Source: Polynucleobacter aenigmaticus (GTDB lineage: Bacteria; Pseudomonadota; Gammaproteobacteria; Burkholderiales; Burkholderiaceae). Taken from it: a DNA stretch of 64,000 nucleotides. A program made the position numbers and the translations under genes. The stretch covers positions 62,001 to 126,000 of the forward strand of contig NZ_NGUO01000009.1 in the NCBI RefSeq assembly GCF_002206635.1. Reading direction: 5' to 3'. The notes under the pieces were generated by a model, which saw nothing but the letters and a program-made list of their open reading frames with translations, made no database searches and was not told the origin of the DNA. Shown piece by piece: positions 1 through 9,859 of this stretch; positions within the stretch are counted from its first letter, which is position 1, and each line of letters opens with the position of its first letter.

Positions 1-105
1 CCCCTGTTGAGCTTCATTCTCACGCTGTGCCCATCTAATTTGTCTTATTTATTACCCTGGTAGATCTGACCTTAGTCATTGATGCTGCTTATTGTGAAAT
101 TCTGA

Positions 106-1524
106 ATGACTCGCAAGCCCCATCTTCTCCTGTTGAGCTTACTTATCGCTGTATGCAGTACGACTGCACTTGCCCAAAAGGCAGGATCTGGCGCAGACCA
201 GATCGAGACTTTTGCTGCACCCATTCCTGGGTTGCCAACTGAAGGCAATATTTGGGGTATGCCGGTAAATCTGCATGGTCAAACTACTTACATCAACCAG
301 AGATATAACAATTTCAAATCCTCCTATTCTGGTCAGAACAGCTTGGATTCACTGAAGTCCATGAGTTACACCTGGTCAGGCACTTTGTTCTTTGGTGCTC
401 GCATTGCACCCAATACCGATGTCTACTTCAATCCAGAAGTGGTGTCTGGTGTTCCTTTCTCTGACTTAGCGGGTCTTGGCGGCTTTACTAACGGTGAAGC
501 AACAAAGGCCAATGGTGCACAAGCTAAGTTTTATTCTGCTCGAGCCTTTGCGCGTCATACGATTAATCAAGAGGGCGATAAAGTCGTTCTTGAAAACGAG
601 GCCAATCAACTTACCCAAACGGTGAGCAGCAATCGCGTTGTGCTCACTGGCGGCCAGTTCTCTACACTGGATATCTTTGATGACAGCCGTTATGCCAAAG
701 ATCCCCGCATTCAGTTTATGAACTGGGGCAATATGACCTATCTTGCTTATGACTATGCAGCCGATGCACGCGGCTACAGCTGGGGCTTGGCGGGGGAGTG
801 GTATCTCGATAACTGGGTCATGCGCGCCTCACGGATGCTTGCTCCAAAGTCTCCCAATGGACGTGATCTCAATTGGCAAATCTTTAACGCTTACGGAGAT
901 CAGGTAGAAGTTGAGCGCCAACACAATATTGCCGAACTTCCTGGCAAGGTGAGCGTTTTGGCCTATCGTAATCAGATGATCTTGGCACGTTTTCAAGATG
1001 CAACGAACTACATTAATCAAGACCCTGCCACGCGCCAAGGCTCTCAAGCAATTAATAATGTACGTACCAGCAATCAAATTAAGACGGGTATTGGCCTTAA
1101 TGCTGAGCAGGCTTTAACTAAAGACTTGGGTATCTATGGCCGCGCCTTCACATCTGACGGCCATACAGAAACCATGTCCTTTACTGAGGCTGACAATTCA
1201 ATCTCTGTTGGTATGGGCATGAACGGTACTCAATGGAAGCGACCAGATGACACCATTGGCATTTCGATGATGCAAAACGGCTTATCCAGTTATCGTCGCA
1301 GCTACCTTCAAGCAGGAGGTGTTTCTTATTTCATTGGTGACTATGCCAGCCCAAGCCAGACCATCTCGTATTCACCAGAGCGCATTGGTGAGATCTATTA
1401 CAACGCGACCGTGATTAAGAACGTTCTCGCTGGTTTGAACTTTCAACACATCATCAATCCAGCCTATAACTCTGCCCGTGGCCCAGTCAACATCCTGTCT
1501 TTTAGGATTCATGCAGAGTTTTAA
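106..1524 (+). CDS. OprB-family carbohydrate-type outer-membrane porin
   Basis: The 472-residue product starts with a clear signal peptide (residues 1-23, basic start, leucine-rich core, cleavage probably after ALA23), so it is exported. The mature part is rich in alternating aromatic and polar segments with many Tyr/Asn/Gly turns. It ends in ...RIHAEF, and a terminal Phe is the usual assembly signal of outer-membrane beta-barrels. The segment around residues 175-250 (GGQFSTLDIFDD, then NWG..TYLAYDYAAD and GEWYLDNW) resembles OprB carbohydrate porins as I know them. The role is probably diffusion of a small sugar or acid; the substrate cannot be read. The gene stands alone, 175 bp before the metal-efflux operon, and probably has its own promoter left of the window. 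Family call fairly sure, substrate unknown. Confidence 0.78.
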   Translation: MTRKPHLLLLSLLIAVCSTTALAQKAGSGADQIETFAAPIPGLPTEGNIWGMPVNLHGQTTYINQRYNNFKSSYSGQNSLDSLKSMSYTWSGTLFFGARIAPNTDVYFNPEVVSGVPFSDLAGLGGFTNGEATKANGAQAKFYSARAFARHTINQEGDKVVLENEANQLTQTVSSNRVVLTGGQFSTLDIFDDSRYAKDPRIQFMNWGNMTYLAYDYAADARGYSWGLAGEWYLDNWVMRASRMLAPKSPNGRDLNWQIFNAYGDQVEVERQHNIAELPGKVSVLAYRNQMILARFQDATNYINQDPATRQGSQAINNVRTSNQIKTGIGLNAEQALTKDLGIYGRAFTSDGHTETMSFTEADNSISVGMGMNGTQWKRPDDTIGISMMQNGLSSYRRSYLQAGGVSYFIGDYASPSQTISYSPERIGEIYYNATVIKNVLAGLNFQHIINPAYNSARGPVNILSFRIHAEF

Positions 1525-1589
1525 GCATTTCAGGGCAGTTGAATTTAATTATTCTCTTTAGAATCAATAAGATAGAAATCCTCAATTAA

Positions 1590-1617
1590 TAGACTTTTAG
1601 GTTTTCTCACCTATAAT
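1590..1617 (+). promoter_or_regulatory. Candidate sigma70 promoter of the RND efflux operon
   Basis: A perfect -10 (TATAAT, 1612-1617) lies 16 bp from a -35-like TAGACT (1590-1595). A small dyad, TAGG-N8-CCTA (1598-1613), sits between the two boxes, where MerR-type metal regulators bind. The spacer is ordinary rather than the long 19-20 bp of MerR promoters, so that regulator type is only a possibility. The rest of the 1525-1699 gap has a C-rich/G-rich pair (about 1625-1630 and 1655-1659) and no gene. Confidence 0.5.
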
Positions 1618-1699
1618 CGTTCAAACCCCCTATAAATGCAGGGAAATCTGTATCTGGGGCTATAAAAACAGCATTAGCACCGATTTTGAGGCAGCCGAT

Positions 1700-3232
1700 T
1701 TGATTCACGGCCAGAGTAAAACTAGCGAACGTATTGTTGCGAACATAAGCCTCCTAAAGTGGCTTGCTTGCGCCTTTGCCTCTATATTTTTTGCATCTGC
1801 TGTTTTTGCGCAATCGCCTTCTACGGGTTCTTCAACCCCTGCTAGCGTCACCGTGCAGACGAATGAGGCTAAAGATTCCTTATCGGCACCTCCAGTACTT
1901 GGTAGTGAGCCTAATCCTGCTAATGCAGCCTCTTTATTTGCGCCGGTAAAGCCGGGTAACACGCCAAAGATCTATGCCAAGGGTGCACCATCCGGTCCCG
2001 CGGAGATGGATTTACGTCAGCTATGGACTGAGCTCAAACTCAACAACCCTCAGTTATCTTCATTGCGTGAGTCTTATTTATCTGCCAAGGCAACCGTGCC
2101 CCAGATTGCGGCCCCTGCCAATCCACAAGTGGGCTTGGTGTGGTCAGGTATGCCAGTGAATTCACCATTTGCTTTAGGCGGGGCCAATACGCCAACGCCA
2201 CAATATCAAAATGGTATCAGCAGCAATAACGCCATATCGATTGCTCAGCCATTTCAGTTTCCTGGCAAGAAGAGTTTGGCGTCGGATATTGCGAATACCA
2301 ATGCTGAGGCACTGCTTGCTCAAAGCGAATCCACTTACTTGCAACTCGGTGCGCAGTTGTCTACCTTGTATTACACCGCCTTAGCATCGCAAAAGCAGCT
2401 TCAGGTTCTCAAAGAATCTGTCATGCGTTTGGAGATGATTAAGAATGTGGCTAAAGCGCGTTATTCCAATAATGCTGCCGCCTATGTTGAATATCTCAAT
2501 GCTCAGGTTTCACAAAGTTCAGCTCAGGCAGATCAATTTAACGTTGAGCGTCAATTACAGGTAGCGCTAAACAATATCAACACCTTAGTGGGTCGCCACT
2601 CAAGAGAAAAGTTGGTGTTACGTGGTGATGTACGTCGCGCCATGAATAGCGTACCAACCTTAATTGAGCTGGAAGACTATGCGGAAACTAGTCATCCATC
2701 CTTAAAGAGCTCTGCCTTGCAATTAGAGGCAGCCCGTAAAGGCGTTGATTTGGCGAAGAAGGCGTACTTACCAGATTTCCAGGTCATTGGATCTTCCTAC
2801 ACGCCGCGCGGCCCATTCTCGGCAAATAATGGTGCGATGTTTTATCAGTTAGAACTAGACCTCATCATTCCACTATATTTTTTCACCAAGGAGAAGTATG
2901 GGGTAGAGCAGGCTCAACGCAATCAAGCAGCCGCAGAGGCGGGCAATATTTCTAATCGTCAACAAATTGTCTTGGCAGTAAATAGCGCATACGCTACGTA
3001 CGAGCAATCCAAGAATCAAACCCAGTTTCTAAAAGAGCGTCAAGTGCCTCAGGCTGATGCAGCCTATAAGGTGGGCTTAACGCAATACTCCAATAACGGT
3101 CAGGGATTTAATGATTTGCTGACAGCGCAAACGCAATTACGTAATCTTGAAGTTCAATTAGCGCTCGCAGAAAGTAATCTTCTGCAAGCGCAAGCAGTGT
3201 TGCTAGTGACGTCTGGCAAAGAACCTTTTTAA
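1700..3232 (+). CDS. TolC/CzcC-type outer-membrane efflux protein
   Basis: This is the outer-membrane channel of a tripartite efflux pump (OEP family). The 510-residue protein has a signal segment at about residues 17-38 ending in AVFAQ. A Ser/Pro/Ala-rich linker follows to about residue 95, then two long helical OEP repeats (about 100-300 and 310-505) with heptad-like Ala/Gln/Leu content. The start is TTG at 1700, preceded by GAGG at 1688-1691 with 8 nt spacing; no ATG or GTG lies in frame upstream near it. Nine bases separate it from the adaptor gene. With the CzcA-like permease downstream it should move divalent metal ions out of the cell. The metal cannot be read from this gene. Confidence 0.85.
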   Translation: MIHGQSKTSERIVANISLLKWLACAFASIFFASAVFAQSPSTGSSTPASVTVQTNEAKDSLSAPPVLGSEPNPANAASLFAPVKPGNTPKIYAKGAPSGPAEMDLRQLWTELKLNNPQLSSLRESYLSAKATVPQIAAPANPQVGLVWSGMPVNSPFALGGANTPTPQYQNGISSNNAISIAQPFQFPGKKSLASDIANTNAEALLAQSESTYLQLGAQLSTLYYTALASQKQLQVLKESVMRLEMIKNVAKARYSNNAAAYVEYLNAQVSQSSAQADQFNVERQLQVALNNINTLVGRHSREKLVLRGDVRRAMNSVPTLIELEDYAETSHPSLKSSALQLEAARKGVDLAKKAYLPDFQVIGSSYTPRGPFSANNGAMFYQLELDLIIPLYFFTKEKYGVEQAQRNQAAAEAGNISNRQQIVLAVNSAYATYEQSKNQTQFLKERQVPQADAAYKVGLTQYSNNGQGFNDLLTAQTQLRNLEVQLALAESNLLQAQAVLLVTSGKEPF

Positions 3233-3241
3233 GGAGCGGTA

Positions 3242-4513
3242 TTGAAAGACCAAATTCTTTCTTTTCTAAAACAACTTGCCGATAAGGTAAAGCCCAGCAT
3301 AGATAAAGGTGTGCATTTCGGTGGCCATCGTCTCCAGGTGGTACTGGCAAGTATTGCAGGGTTGTATTGGAATCTCAGTCCACAAAATCGTCATCGCTTA
3401 CGTTTAGCGGCGTTTGCCTTTGCAATTCTTTCGATGGGTATCGTTTTGGGTCGCATCACAAACGTCAACCGCAACGTCAAAATTGAGGCATCTGATAAAG
3501 CGCTTAAGGTAGAGAAGAGCGGCATTCTGGAATTAAAACTGCCTGGCGTCAAACTCAATCCAGAGATTTATGTTTTTCAGGATGCTGAAAAAGTACAAGT
3601 TCCAGTCGACATCAAGGTGCCAGGCCGCTTGGCATTTAATGCGGAAAAATCTAAAGTCTTATCTGCGCGTGCGCCGGGTAGGGTGGAGCGTATTTACGCT
3701 TTTGATGGCGCTGAAGTCAATATTGGCTCACCAGTTGTGGAGCTCTATAGCCCCGAATTTATTTCCGCACAGCAAGAGTATTTGCTGTCATCCAAAACTG
3801 CGAAGGTTTTGGAATCTAGTAAGACTATGAGCGATTTGCTCGGCGATGCGCGTATTACTCAGCAAGCTGCAGCAAACCGCATGCGTAATCTCGGCGCTGG
3901 TGATGGCGATATTAAGTCGATTGAAACCACTGGCAAGACCCAGGCTAATCTAGTGATGCGTTCTCCGTTAAAAGGAGTAGTTGTTAAGCGTAATGTAGAG
4001 CCAGGCTCTGCAGTGAGTTCGGGTGATGTGATTGCTACCTTGGCTGACCCAAAGCAACTATGGTTCTTGGGTAATGTGTTTGAACAAGATTTTCGCTTGA
4101 TTAAACCAGGGCAAAAATTGGTTCTGCAAGTGGAGGCCTATCCAGATAAGGAGTTTGTCGCCTATGCAAACTACATTTCTCCGGCGATTGACCCACAAAC
4201 ACGCGCATTACTTATTCGTGCCGATATTCCGAATGACGACGACTTATTGCGCCCCGACATGTACGCCTCTGCAAAATTAACCACTGGCATGGCTGATGCC
4301 ATTGTGGTGCCACAGACTGCAGTGGTCCGTATTCGGGAGATGCGTTACATCATTATTAAAGTGGGGGATGAGGTATATCGTCGCTTGCCAGTCAAGGGTT
4401 ATGACCTGAACAATAAGACTTTTGCCATTACGGATGGTGTTGAGCCAGGCTCACGTATTTTGGCCGAAGGCGCTGTGTTGTTAAACGATCGATTTGCTAA
4501 GCAGGAAGACTAA
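3242..4513 (+). CDS. CzcB/CusB-type periplasmic adaptor of RND metal efflux pump
   Basis: This HlyD/membrane-fusion family protein (423 aa) bridges the RND pump and the outer-membrane channel. A membrane anchor is visible at about residues 54-70 (LRLAAFAFAILSMGIVLG). It is preceded by an unusually long 50-residue cytoplasmic-looking helix. The lipoyl-like halves (APGRVERIYAFDGAEVNIGSP and RSPLKGVVVKRNVEPGSAV regions) flank a helical hairpin at about 180-230, and beta-barrel and membrane-proximal domains follow. It starts with TTG at 3242, five bases after an excellent AAGGAG (3231-3236). That ribosome site overlaps the stop codon of the channel gene, which suggests coupled translation. No His- or Met-rich metal-binding tail is present. 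Confidence 0.86.
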   Translation: MKDQILSFLKQLADKVKPSIDKGVHFGGHRLQVVLASIAGLYWNLSPQNRHRLRLAAFAFAILSMGIVLGRITNVNRNVKIEASDKALKVEKSGILELKLPGVKLNPEIYVFQDAEKVQVPVDIKVPGRLAFNAEKSKVLSARAPGRVERIYAFDGAEVNIGSPVVELYSPEFISAQQEYLLSSKTAKVLESSKTMSDLLGDARITQQAAANRMRNLGAGDGDIKSIETTGKTQANLVMRSPLKGVVVKRNVEPGSAVSSGDVIATLADPKQLWFLGNVFEQDFRLIKPGQKLVLQVEAYPDKEFVAYANYISPAIDPQTRALLIRADIPNDDDLLRPDMYASAKLTTGMADAIVVPQTAVVRIREMRYIIIKVGDEVYRRLPVKGYDLNNKTFAITDGVEPGSRILAEGAVLLNDRFAKQED

Positions 4514-7500
4514 GTGAGCGCATTTACCTCCTTTATTCGGGGCGTACTTGAGAAGCGAGTGCTGGTCATTGTTGGCTCGCTCGTGTTACTTGGGCTGGGG
4601 ATGTTCAGCCTCTCCAAGCTACCAATTCAGCCATATCCTGGCGTTGCCCCCTTAACGATTCAGGCGATCTCGCAATGGCCTGGTAGAAGTACGACAGAGG
4701 TGGAGCAGCAGGTCACCATCCCCGTGGAAAATGCCTTGGCTGGCATCCCTGGCCTACAAGCCTTCCGCTCAGTTTCTTTATTTGGCTTGTCGGTAGTGAC
4801 GCTCAAGTTCAACGATACGACCGATCCCTTTAAAGCTCGCCAAACATTCATTACTAGTCTCGCCAACGTCAGTTTCCCGCCGGGCGTGACATCGAGTATT
4901 AGCCCAGACTCCGATGCAACTGGCGAGATCATGCGTTATGAGGTGAAGTCGGATTACGCGTCATCTACGCAACTCAAGACCCTACAGAACTACGATATTT
5001 ATAAAGAACTGAAACAAACGCCTGGCGTGGCTGATGTTTCTTCTTTTGGCGGTAAGGTACGTCAGTATCAAGTAATCGTGAGCCCAGAAAGTCTTCAGGC
5101 TAAGGGTGTCACGGTGACGGACCTCATTACTGCTTTAACGAATGCCAATAGCAATACTGGCGGCGGCTTATTGCCTAGCGGCGAGCAGCAATTTGTGATT
5201 CGTGGCGTGGGCCTACTTAAAAATATTGACGACATTAAGCGTGTAGTGATTTCAATTCACAATGGCGTGCCGATTCGGATTGGCGATGTCGCGCGAGTAG
5301 AGATTGGTAATGCACCTCGCTTGGGTTTATTCCAGTTCAATGACAACCCTGATTCGGTTGAAGGTATCGTGTATTTACGTCGTGGCGAGAATGCTACTGA
5401 GGTATTGGCCCGTGTACGTAACACGGTTGAAAACATCAACAAGCAAGTGCTCCCACCAGGAATTGAAGTTGCGCCGTTTTATGATCGCCAAGTGCTCTTA
5501 GACATCACGATTGGCACTGTTAAACACACGCTCTTCTTTGGTATTTCTTTAGTGCTTGCGGTGCTCTTTTTCTTCTTGGGTAATTTGCGTGCTGCAGCCG
5601 TGGTAGCTGCAGTCATTCCTTTGGCTCTGTGCGTATCGTTTATTCAGATGCACATCTGGAGCGTACCGGCGAACTTGATTTCTTTGGGTGCCATTGACTT
5701 TGGTGTGATTGTTGACTCTGCTGTGATTCTGACGGAGAACGTCATGCGTCACTTGGAGGAGGGCGGTAAACGCCTAAACCAAAGCATTATTTTGGCTACT
5801 AGCGAAGTCCAGCGCGCTATGATTTACTCCACAGGCATCATTATTGTTGCTTACTCACCCTTGTTCTTTATGGGTGGAGTAGAGGGCATCATCTTTAAGC
5901 CAATGGCTTTCACAATGGGATTTGCCTTGATCGCTGCGATGATCCTGAGCTTAACCTTCTTGCCTGCCATGATCTCCTTGGTGTTTGGCGAGAACCTACA
6001 CCACAAACCACCTGGATTTATTACTAAGCTTCTCAATGGCTACAAGCCTTTACTGAGAAAGTGGATGGATCGCCCATTGACAGTAGTGTCAGTAGCGGTA
6101 TTTGTTCTCGGTTTGACTCTATTAAGTGTGACCCGTTTGGGAACAGCATTCTTACCGACCTTAGAAGAGAATAATATTTGGTTGCGAGTAACCTTGCCTA
6201 ATACGGTGGACTTGGATTACTCCGTTAAGGTCGCCAATCAGTTGCGCGAAACCTTCTTAAAGCAACCGGAGATTGATAAGGTCGCCGGCCAAATTGGCCG
6301 TCCTGATGACGGGACCGACTCTACCGGTGTATTTAATCAAGAGTACGGCTTGTATCTCAAGAGTCCCGACAAGATGCCAAGCGGTTCTAGCAAGAAGGAT
6401 TTGATTGCCCATCTAGAGCAAGAGCTCGATAAGATCCCTGGCGTTACCTACAGTTTCTCGCAATACATTCAAGATAACGTCAATGAGGCGCTTTCAGGTG
6501 TAAAGGGTGAGAACTCCGTCAAGATTTACGGTACAGATTTGGATGTCTTGGACCAAAAAGCACATGAAGTAATCAATCAACTCAAAAAAGTACGTGGCGT
6601 AGCTGATGAGGGCATCCTCAAGGAGCTTGGTCAGCCAACGCTGAATATTCAGATTGATCGTGAACGCGCAGCGCGCTACGGCATTAACGTGAACGACATT
6701 CAAACCGTGGTCGCTAATGCGATTGGTGGCGCCGCAGTAACCAATCTCTTGGAAGATGAAAAAACCTTCGGCATTGCCATTCGTTTGAATGAAGGCAGTC
6801 GTAATGACATTGCAGATATCGGTCATCTCTTGGTGGATTCACCTAATGGTCCATCGATTCCACTGTCAATGGTTGCCACTGTTCAGTTGTCTGACGGTCC
6901 GTTCTTTATTTATCGTGAAGCGGGTAAGCGCTATATTGCTATTAAGTTCAGTGTGCGTGGACGTGACTTAGGTAGCGCCGTAGAAGACGCTCAATTCTTG
7001 GTTGAGAAAAATATTACCTTGCCACCCAATTACTCGATTAGCTGGGATGGTCAGTTCAATCAAATGAAGCAGGCACAGAAGAAGCTGATGCTGATCGTGC
7101 CACTCGCATTGCTAGGCATCTTCCTCTTACTAGTGAGTGCGTTTGGTAATTTCCGTGATGCCGTGATTGTGATGATCAATGTGCCATTTGCTGCGATTGG
7201 CGGTGTCATCGCCTTGCATTTGGCTGGTGAGACTTTAAGCATCTCCGCTTTCTTTGGCTTCTTATCGCTCTTTGGTATTGCGATTCAGGATGGCGTCATT
7301 CTGATCTCCTTTATCAATAAGACGGCCGCAACCGAGCATGGCGAGATGAAGGACGTGATGGTAGAGGGCGCTTCTTTGCGCGTCCGCCCTGTTCTAATGA
7401 CGGCGATGCTTTCTGGTTTAGGCCTGTTGCCAGCAGCTTTGTCCCATTCCATTGGTTCGGAGGCGCAACGCCCACTAGCTTTGGTGATCGTAGGCGGCAT

Positions 7501-7591
7501 GGTGACCACTACTATTCTGACACTTTTGGTGTTACCAGTAATATATGGATGGTTTAGAGGTCGCGCATTAACCCAACTAGCTAAAGCCTAG
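4514..7591 (+). CDS. CzcA/CusA-type heavy-metal RND permease
   Basis: This is the proton-driven inner-membrane pump of the tripartite system (1025 aa, normal for the HME-RND family). TM1 is near residues 13-33, a TM block covers about 335-485, one TM lies near 525 and the last block is about 855-1015. The TM4 motif DFGVIVDSAVILTEN (395-409) keeps the D395, D401 and E408 pattern of CzcA (D402, D408, E415). This favours divalent cations such as Zn, Co, Ni or Cd over Cu/Ag pumps, which lack the DFG-D-E set. The GTG start at 4514 follows the adaptor stop directly, with AGGAAG just upstream. surE begins only 21 bp downstream and may be read through. Substrate choice is inferred from the motif only. 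Confidence 0.88.
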   Translation: MSAFTSFIRGVLEKRVLVIVGSLVLLGLGMFSLSKLPIQPYPGVAPLTIQAISQWPGRSTTEVEQQVTIPVENALAGIPGLQAFRSVSLFGLSVVTLKFNDTTDPFKARQTFITSLANVSFPPGVTSSISPDSDATGEIMRYEVKSDYASSTQLKTLQNYDIYKELKQTPGVADVSSFGGKVRQYQVIVSPESLQAKGVTVTDLITALTNANSNTGGGLLPSGEQQFVIRGVGLLKNIDDIKRVVISIHNGVPIRIGDVARVEIGNAPRLGLFQFNDNPDSVEGIVYLRRGENATEVLARVRNTVENINKQVLPPGIEVAPFYDRQVLLDITIGTVKHTLFFGISLVLAVLFFFLGNLRAAAVVAAVIPLALCVSFIQMHIWSVPANLISLGAIDFGVIVDSAVILTENVMRHLEEGGKRLNQSIILATSEVQRAMIYSTGIIIVAYSPLFFMGGVEGIIFKPMAFTMGFALIAAMILSLTFLPAMISLVFGENLHHKPPGFITKLLNGYKPLLRKWMDRPLTVVSVAVFVLGLTLLSVTRLGTAFLPTLEENNIWLRVTLPNTVDLDYSVKVANQLRETFLKQPEIDKVAGQIGRPDDGTDSTGVFNQEYGLYLKSPDKMPSGSSKKDLIAHLEQELDKIPGVTYSFSQYIQDNVNEALSGVKGENSVKIYGTDLDVLDQKAHEVINQLKKVRGVADEGILKELGQPTLNIQIDRERAARYGINVNDIQTVVANAIGGAAVTNLLEDEKTFGIAIRLNEGSRNDIADIGHLLVDSPNGPSIPLSMVATVQLSDGPFFIYREAGKRYIAIKFSVRGRDLGSAVEDAQFLVEKNITLPPNYSISWDGQFNQMKQAQKKLMLIVPLALLGIFLLLVSAFGNFRDAVIVMINVPFAAIGGVIALHLAGETLSISAFFGFLSLFGIAIQDGVILISFINKTAATEHGEMKDVMVEGASLRVRPVLMTAMLSGLGLLPAALSHSIGSEAQRPLALVIVGGMVTTTILTLLVLPVIYGWFRGRALTQLAKA

Positions 7592-7612
7592 GTACACAAA
7601 GATAATTAAGTC

Positions 7613-8407
7613 ATGAGTGAAAATACAAAGCAGCCCCATATCCTGATCTCAAATGATGATGGATATCTTGCCCCAGGTCTCTTAGCCCTGGTTAATGCGA
7701 TTCGTCCATTGGGACGAGTAACCGTCATTGCTCCTGAGCAAAATCACAGTGGCGCATCGAATTCTTTAACCCTCTCTAGACCGCTATCGATTCATCGAGT
7801 TGCTGGCGGTGAGCGCGATGGATTCTTATTTATTAATGGCACTCCAACCGATTGTGTGCATATTGCCATGACTGGCTTTCTGGATGAGAAGCCAGACCTT
7901 GTCATCTCCGGCATTAATCAAGGCGAGAATATGGGTGAGGACACTCTGTACTCTGGTACTGTTGCTGCTGCAGTTGAGGGCGTGATGTTTGGTGTTCCTG
8001 GTATTGCCTTTTCACAAATAGATAAGGGATGGAATCGGATTGAGGATGCTGCAAAGGCTGCCCACGATATTGTTGCGCAGATGTTGGTATCCAAGTTGGC
8101 GCATAGCGAAGGCGCAGCAACTTTATTGAATGTCAATATTCCAAATCGTCCTTACGCTGACCTCTATCGCTGGCGCGTAACCCGCTTAGGCAATCGCCAC
8201 CATTCACAACCAGTAGTAGTTCAAAAAAGCCCGCGTGGCGAATTAATTTATTGGATTGGTGCTGCAGGGGATGCGAAAGATAGTTCTGAAGGAACTGATT
8301 TTCATGCAATTGATGACGGCTGCATTTCTATTACCCCAATGCAGTTGGATCTAACTCATCATGCCCGTTTGGCTGCTATGCGCGCTAATGGCTGGGATCG
8401 CGGTTGA
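7613..8407 (+). CDS. surE: SurE 5'/3'-nucleotidase (survival protein)
   Basis: SurE removes phosphate from 5'- and 3'-nucleoside monophosphates and is a stationary-phase survival factor in enterics. The 264-residue protein has the family's metal site: ISNDDG with D15 and D16, S46 in NHSGASNS, and N102 in SGINQGEN. Length and motif order are standard. The stop overlaps the TTG start of pcm by four bases, and pcm in turn overlaps nlpD, so the three genes form one translation-coupled unit. This is the well-known surE-pcm-nlpD cluster. I see no separate promoter in the 21 bp after the RND permease gene. Confidence 0.95.
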   Translation: MSENTKQPHILISNDDGYLAPGLLALVNAIRPLGRVTVIAPEQNHSGASNSLTLSRPLSIHRVAGGERDGFLFINGTPTDCVHIAMTGFLDEKPDLVISGINQGENMGEDTLYSGTVAAAVEGVMFGVPGIAFSQIDKGWNRIEDAAKAAHDIVAQMLVSKLAHSEGAATLLNVNIPNRPYADLYRWRVTRLGNRHHSQPVVVQKSPRGELIYWIGAAGDAKDSSEGTDFHAIDDGCISITPMQLDLTHHARLAAMRANGWDRG

Positions 8408-9060
8408 AGTCTGCCGCAGAGCGCAACGCCGGTCATCGGCAAGCATTAGCCGCTAAAGTTTTGGCGGCAGGAGTAAAGCACGGCAAAACATTGGAAGCGA
8501 TTGCTACGGTGCCACGCCACGCTTTTATGGATGCCGGCATGCATCCGCAGGCCTATGAAGATACGGCATTGCCAATTGGACACTCCCAAACGATTTCCAA
8601 GCCGTCAGTAGTGGCGCGCATGATCGAGCTTTTGCATAAGCCAAGACATAAACTGGGTAAGGTTCTGGAGATTGGTACTGGCTGTGGGTATCAAGCAGCA
8701 GTGCTGAGTTTGCTTGCTGAAGAGGTGTATTCGATAGAGCGTATTCGTGCCTTGCACGATATGGCTAGAGCAAAATTAAGGCCGTTCCGCATCAATAATC
8801 TTCGCTTGATTTATGGCGATGGTATTTTGGGATTGCCTCAGGCCGCCCCTTTTGATGGAATCATTCTGGCGGCAGCAGGCTTGGGTATTCCGGATGCCTT
8901 ATTGGATCAACTGGCCATTGGGGGTAGATTGGTCGCCCCAGTAGCTAAAAATGAAAAAGAGCAGCAATTGATCATGGTCGAGCGCATGAGCTCCCAGCGC
9001 TATCAAAGAACCGTTCTGGACGAGGTCTTTTTTGTCCCTTTACAATCAGGGGTAGTATGA
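8404..9060 (+). CDS. pcm: Protein-L-isoaspartate O-methyltransferase
   Basis: Pcm transfers methyl from S-adenosylmethionine to isoaspartyl residues of aged proteins, starting their repair in the cytoplasm. In the 218-aa product the family signature [13 protein letters not shown] is at 55-67 and the SAM-binding motif [12 protein letters not shown] at 87-98. The start is TTG at 8404, inside the surE stop region (overlap TTGA); the next plausible starts lie too far inside the conserved fold. Its stop overlaps the ATG of nlpD (ATGA). The N-terminus of about 25 residues before the conserved part is Ala/Lys-rich and typical of proteobacterial Pcm. Confidence 0.94.
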   Translation: MKSAAERNAGHRQALAAKVLAAGVKHGKTLEAIATVPRHAFMDAGMHPQAYEDTALPIGHSQTISKPSVVARMIELLHKPRHKLGKVLEIGTGCGYQAAVLSLLAEEVYSIERIRALHDMARAKLRPFRINNLRLIYGDGILGLPQAAPFDGIILAAAGLGIPDALLDQLAIGGRLVAPVAKNEKEQQLIMVERMSSQRYQRTVLDEVFFVPLQSGVV

Positions 9061-9836
9061 GAAAGCCCATGAATTTAATAACTAAATACTTCCTATTGAT
9101 CTTTGCCGCTAGCACATTACTGCTGAATGTGGGCTGTTCAACAACGCCAAGAGCAAAACCCGCGACGGTAGTGGATCGTAGTGGAGGCAATAGTGAAGCT
9201 ACGCCTCCTGGTTACTATCGCGTCAAGCGTGGCGACACCTTGGCACGCATTGCCTTGGATAACGGGCAATCCCCGCGTGATTTAGCGCAGTGGAACAACA
9301 TGTCCAACCCGAATCAGATTGAAGTGGGGGATCTCATTTTGGTCAAACCGCCAGCAGGCTCAAAGTCTGCCGTGAAACCGCCCGTGAAATCTGCTGTCAA
9401 TACTGATACTGCAAAAATAGATGCGCCTAAGGTGGATGCATCCAAGCCTGATACTTCAAAAGAAATGGTTGCTGAACCCGGCATTCGTTTGTCATGGCCT
9501 GCTAAAGGTAAGGTGAGCGATGATTTCAGTGAAAAAACCAAGGGTATAGATATTGCTGGTAAGTTGGGCGAGCCGGTTACTGCGGCTTCAGACGGTAAAG
9601 TGGTCTATGCCGGTAATAGCTTGCGTGGTTACGGCAACCTCGTCATCATCAAGCATGACAATACCTACCTCACAGCCTATGCCCACAACCGCACGCTCTT
9701 GGTAAAAGAGGGTGATACGGTGAAGAGGGGGCAGAAGATTGCTGAGATGGGTGACACCGATGCTAACGCGGTAAAACTCCACTTCGAATTGCGTGTGAAT
9801 GGCAAGCCAGTAAATCCAACGCCATACTTACAGTAA
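9057..9836 (+). CDS. nlpD: NlpD-like LysM/LytM lipoprotein, amidase activator type
   Basis: The protein (259 aa) has a lipoprotein-type signal ending at Cys27 (LLLNVGC; Asn at -3 makes the lipobox imperfect). A LysM peptidoglycan-binding module spans about 53-99, then a Lys/Pro/Ser linker, then a LytM (peptidase M23-like) domain at about 160-258. The LytM zinc ligands are degenerate: GIDIAG stands where enzymes have HxGxD, and LHFEL replaces HxH. In Escherichia coli NlpD the same loss marks a non-catalytic activator of the AmiC amidase for cell separation, and I infer the same role. ATG at 9057 overlaps pcm; Met5 (9069) is an alternative start. rpoS usually follows nlpD but does not here. Confidence 0.9.
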   Translation: MRKPMNLITKYFLLIFAASTLLLNVGCSTTPRAKPATVVDRSGGNSEATPPGYYRVKRGDTLARIALDNGQSPRDLAQWNNMSNPNQIEVGDLILVKPPAGSKSAVKPPVKSAVNTDTAKIDAPKVDASKPDTSKEMVAEPGIRLSWPAKGKVSDDFSEKTKGIDIAGKLGEPVTAASDGKVVYAGNSLRGYGNLVIIKHDNTYLTAYAHNRTLLVKEGDTVKRGQKIAEMGDTDANAVKLHFELRVNGKPVNPTPYLQ

Positions 9837-9859
9837 CTATTGCTTAAGTAGGCTTCGCC

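Noticed and set aside
1-63. An open frame from the window edge to TAG at 61-63 (20 hydrophobic residues), perhaps the end of an upstream gene.
   Set aside because: Too short to judge, with no recognisable motif; the three frames cannot be told apart at the edge.
3-140. A 12-bp direct repeat CCTGTTGAGCTT at 3-14 and again at 129-140 inside the porin signal peptide, a possible duplication scar.
   Set aside because: Flanking bases do not match and a Leu-rich codon run can give this by chance.
9057-9836. nlpD product as an active M23 endopeptidase.
   Set aside because: The HxGxD and HxH zinc ligands are replaced (GIDIAG, HFE), as in non-catalytic NlpD.
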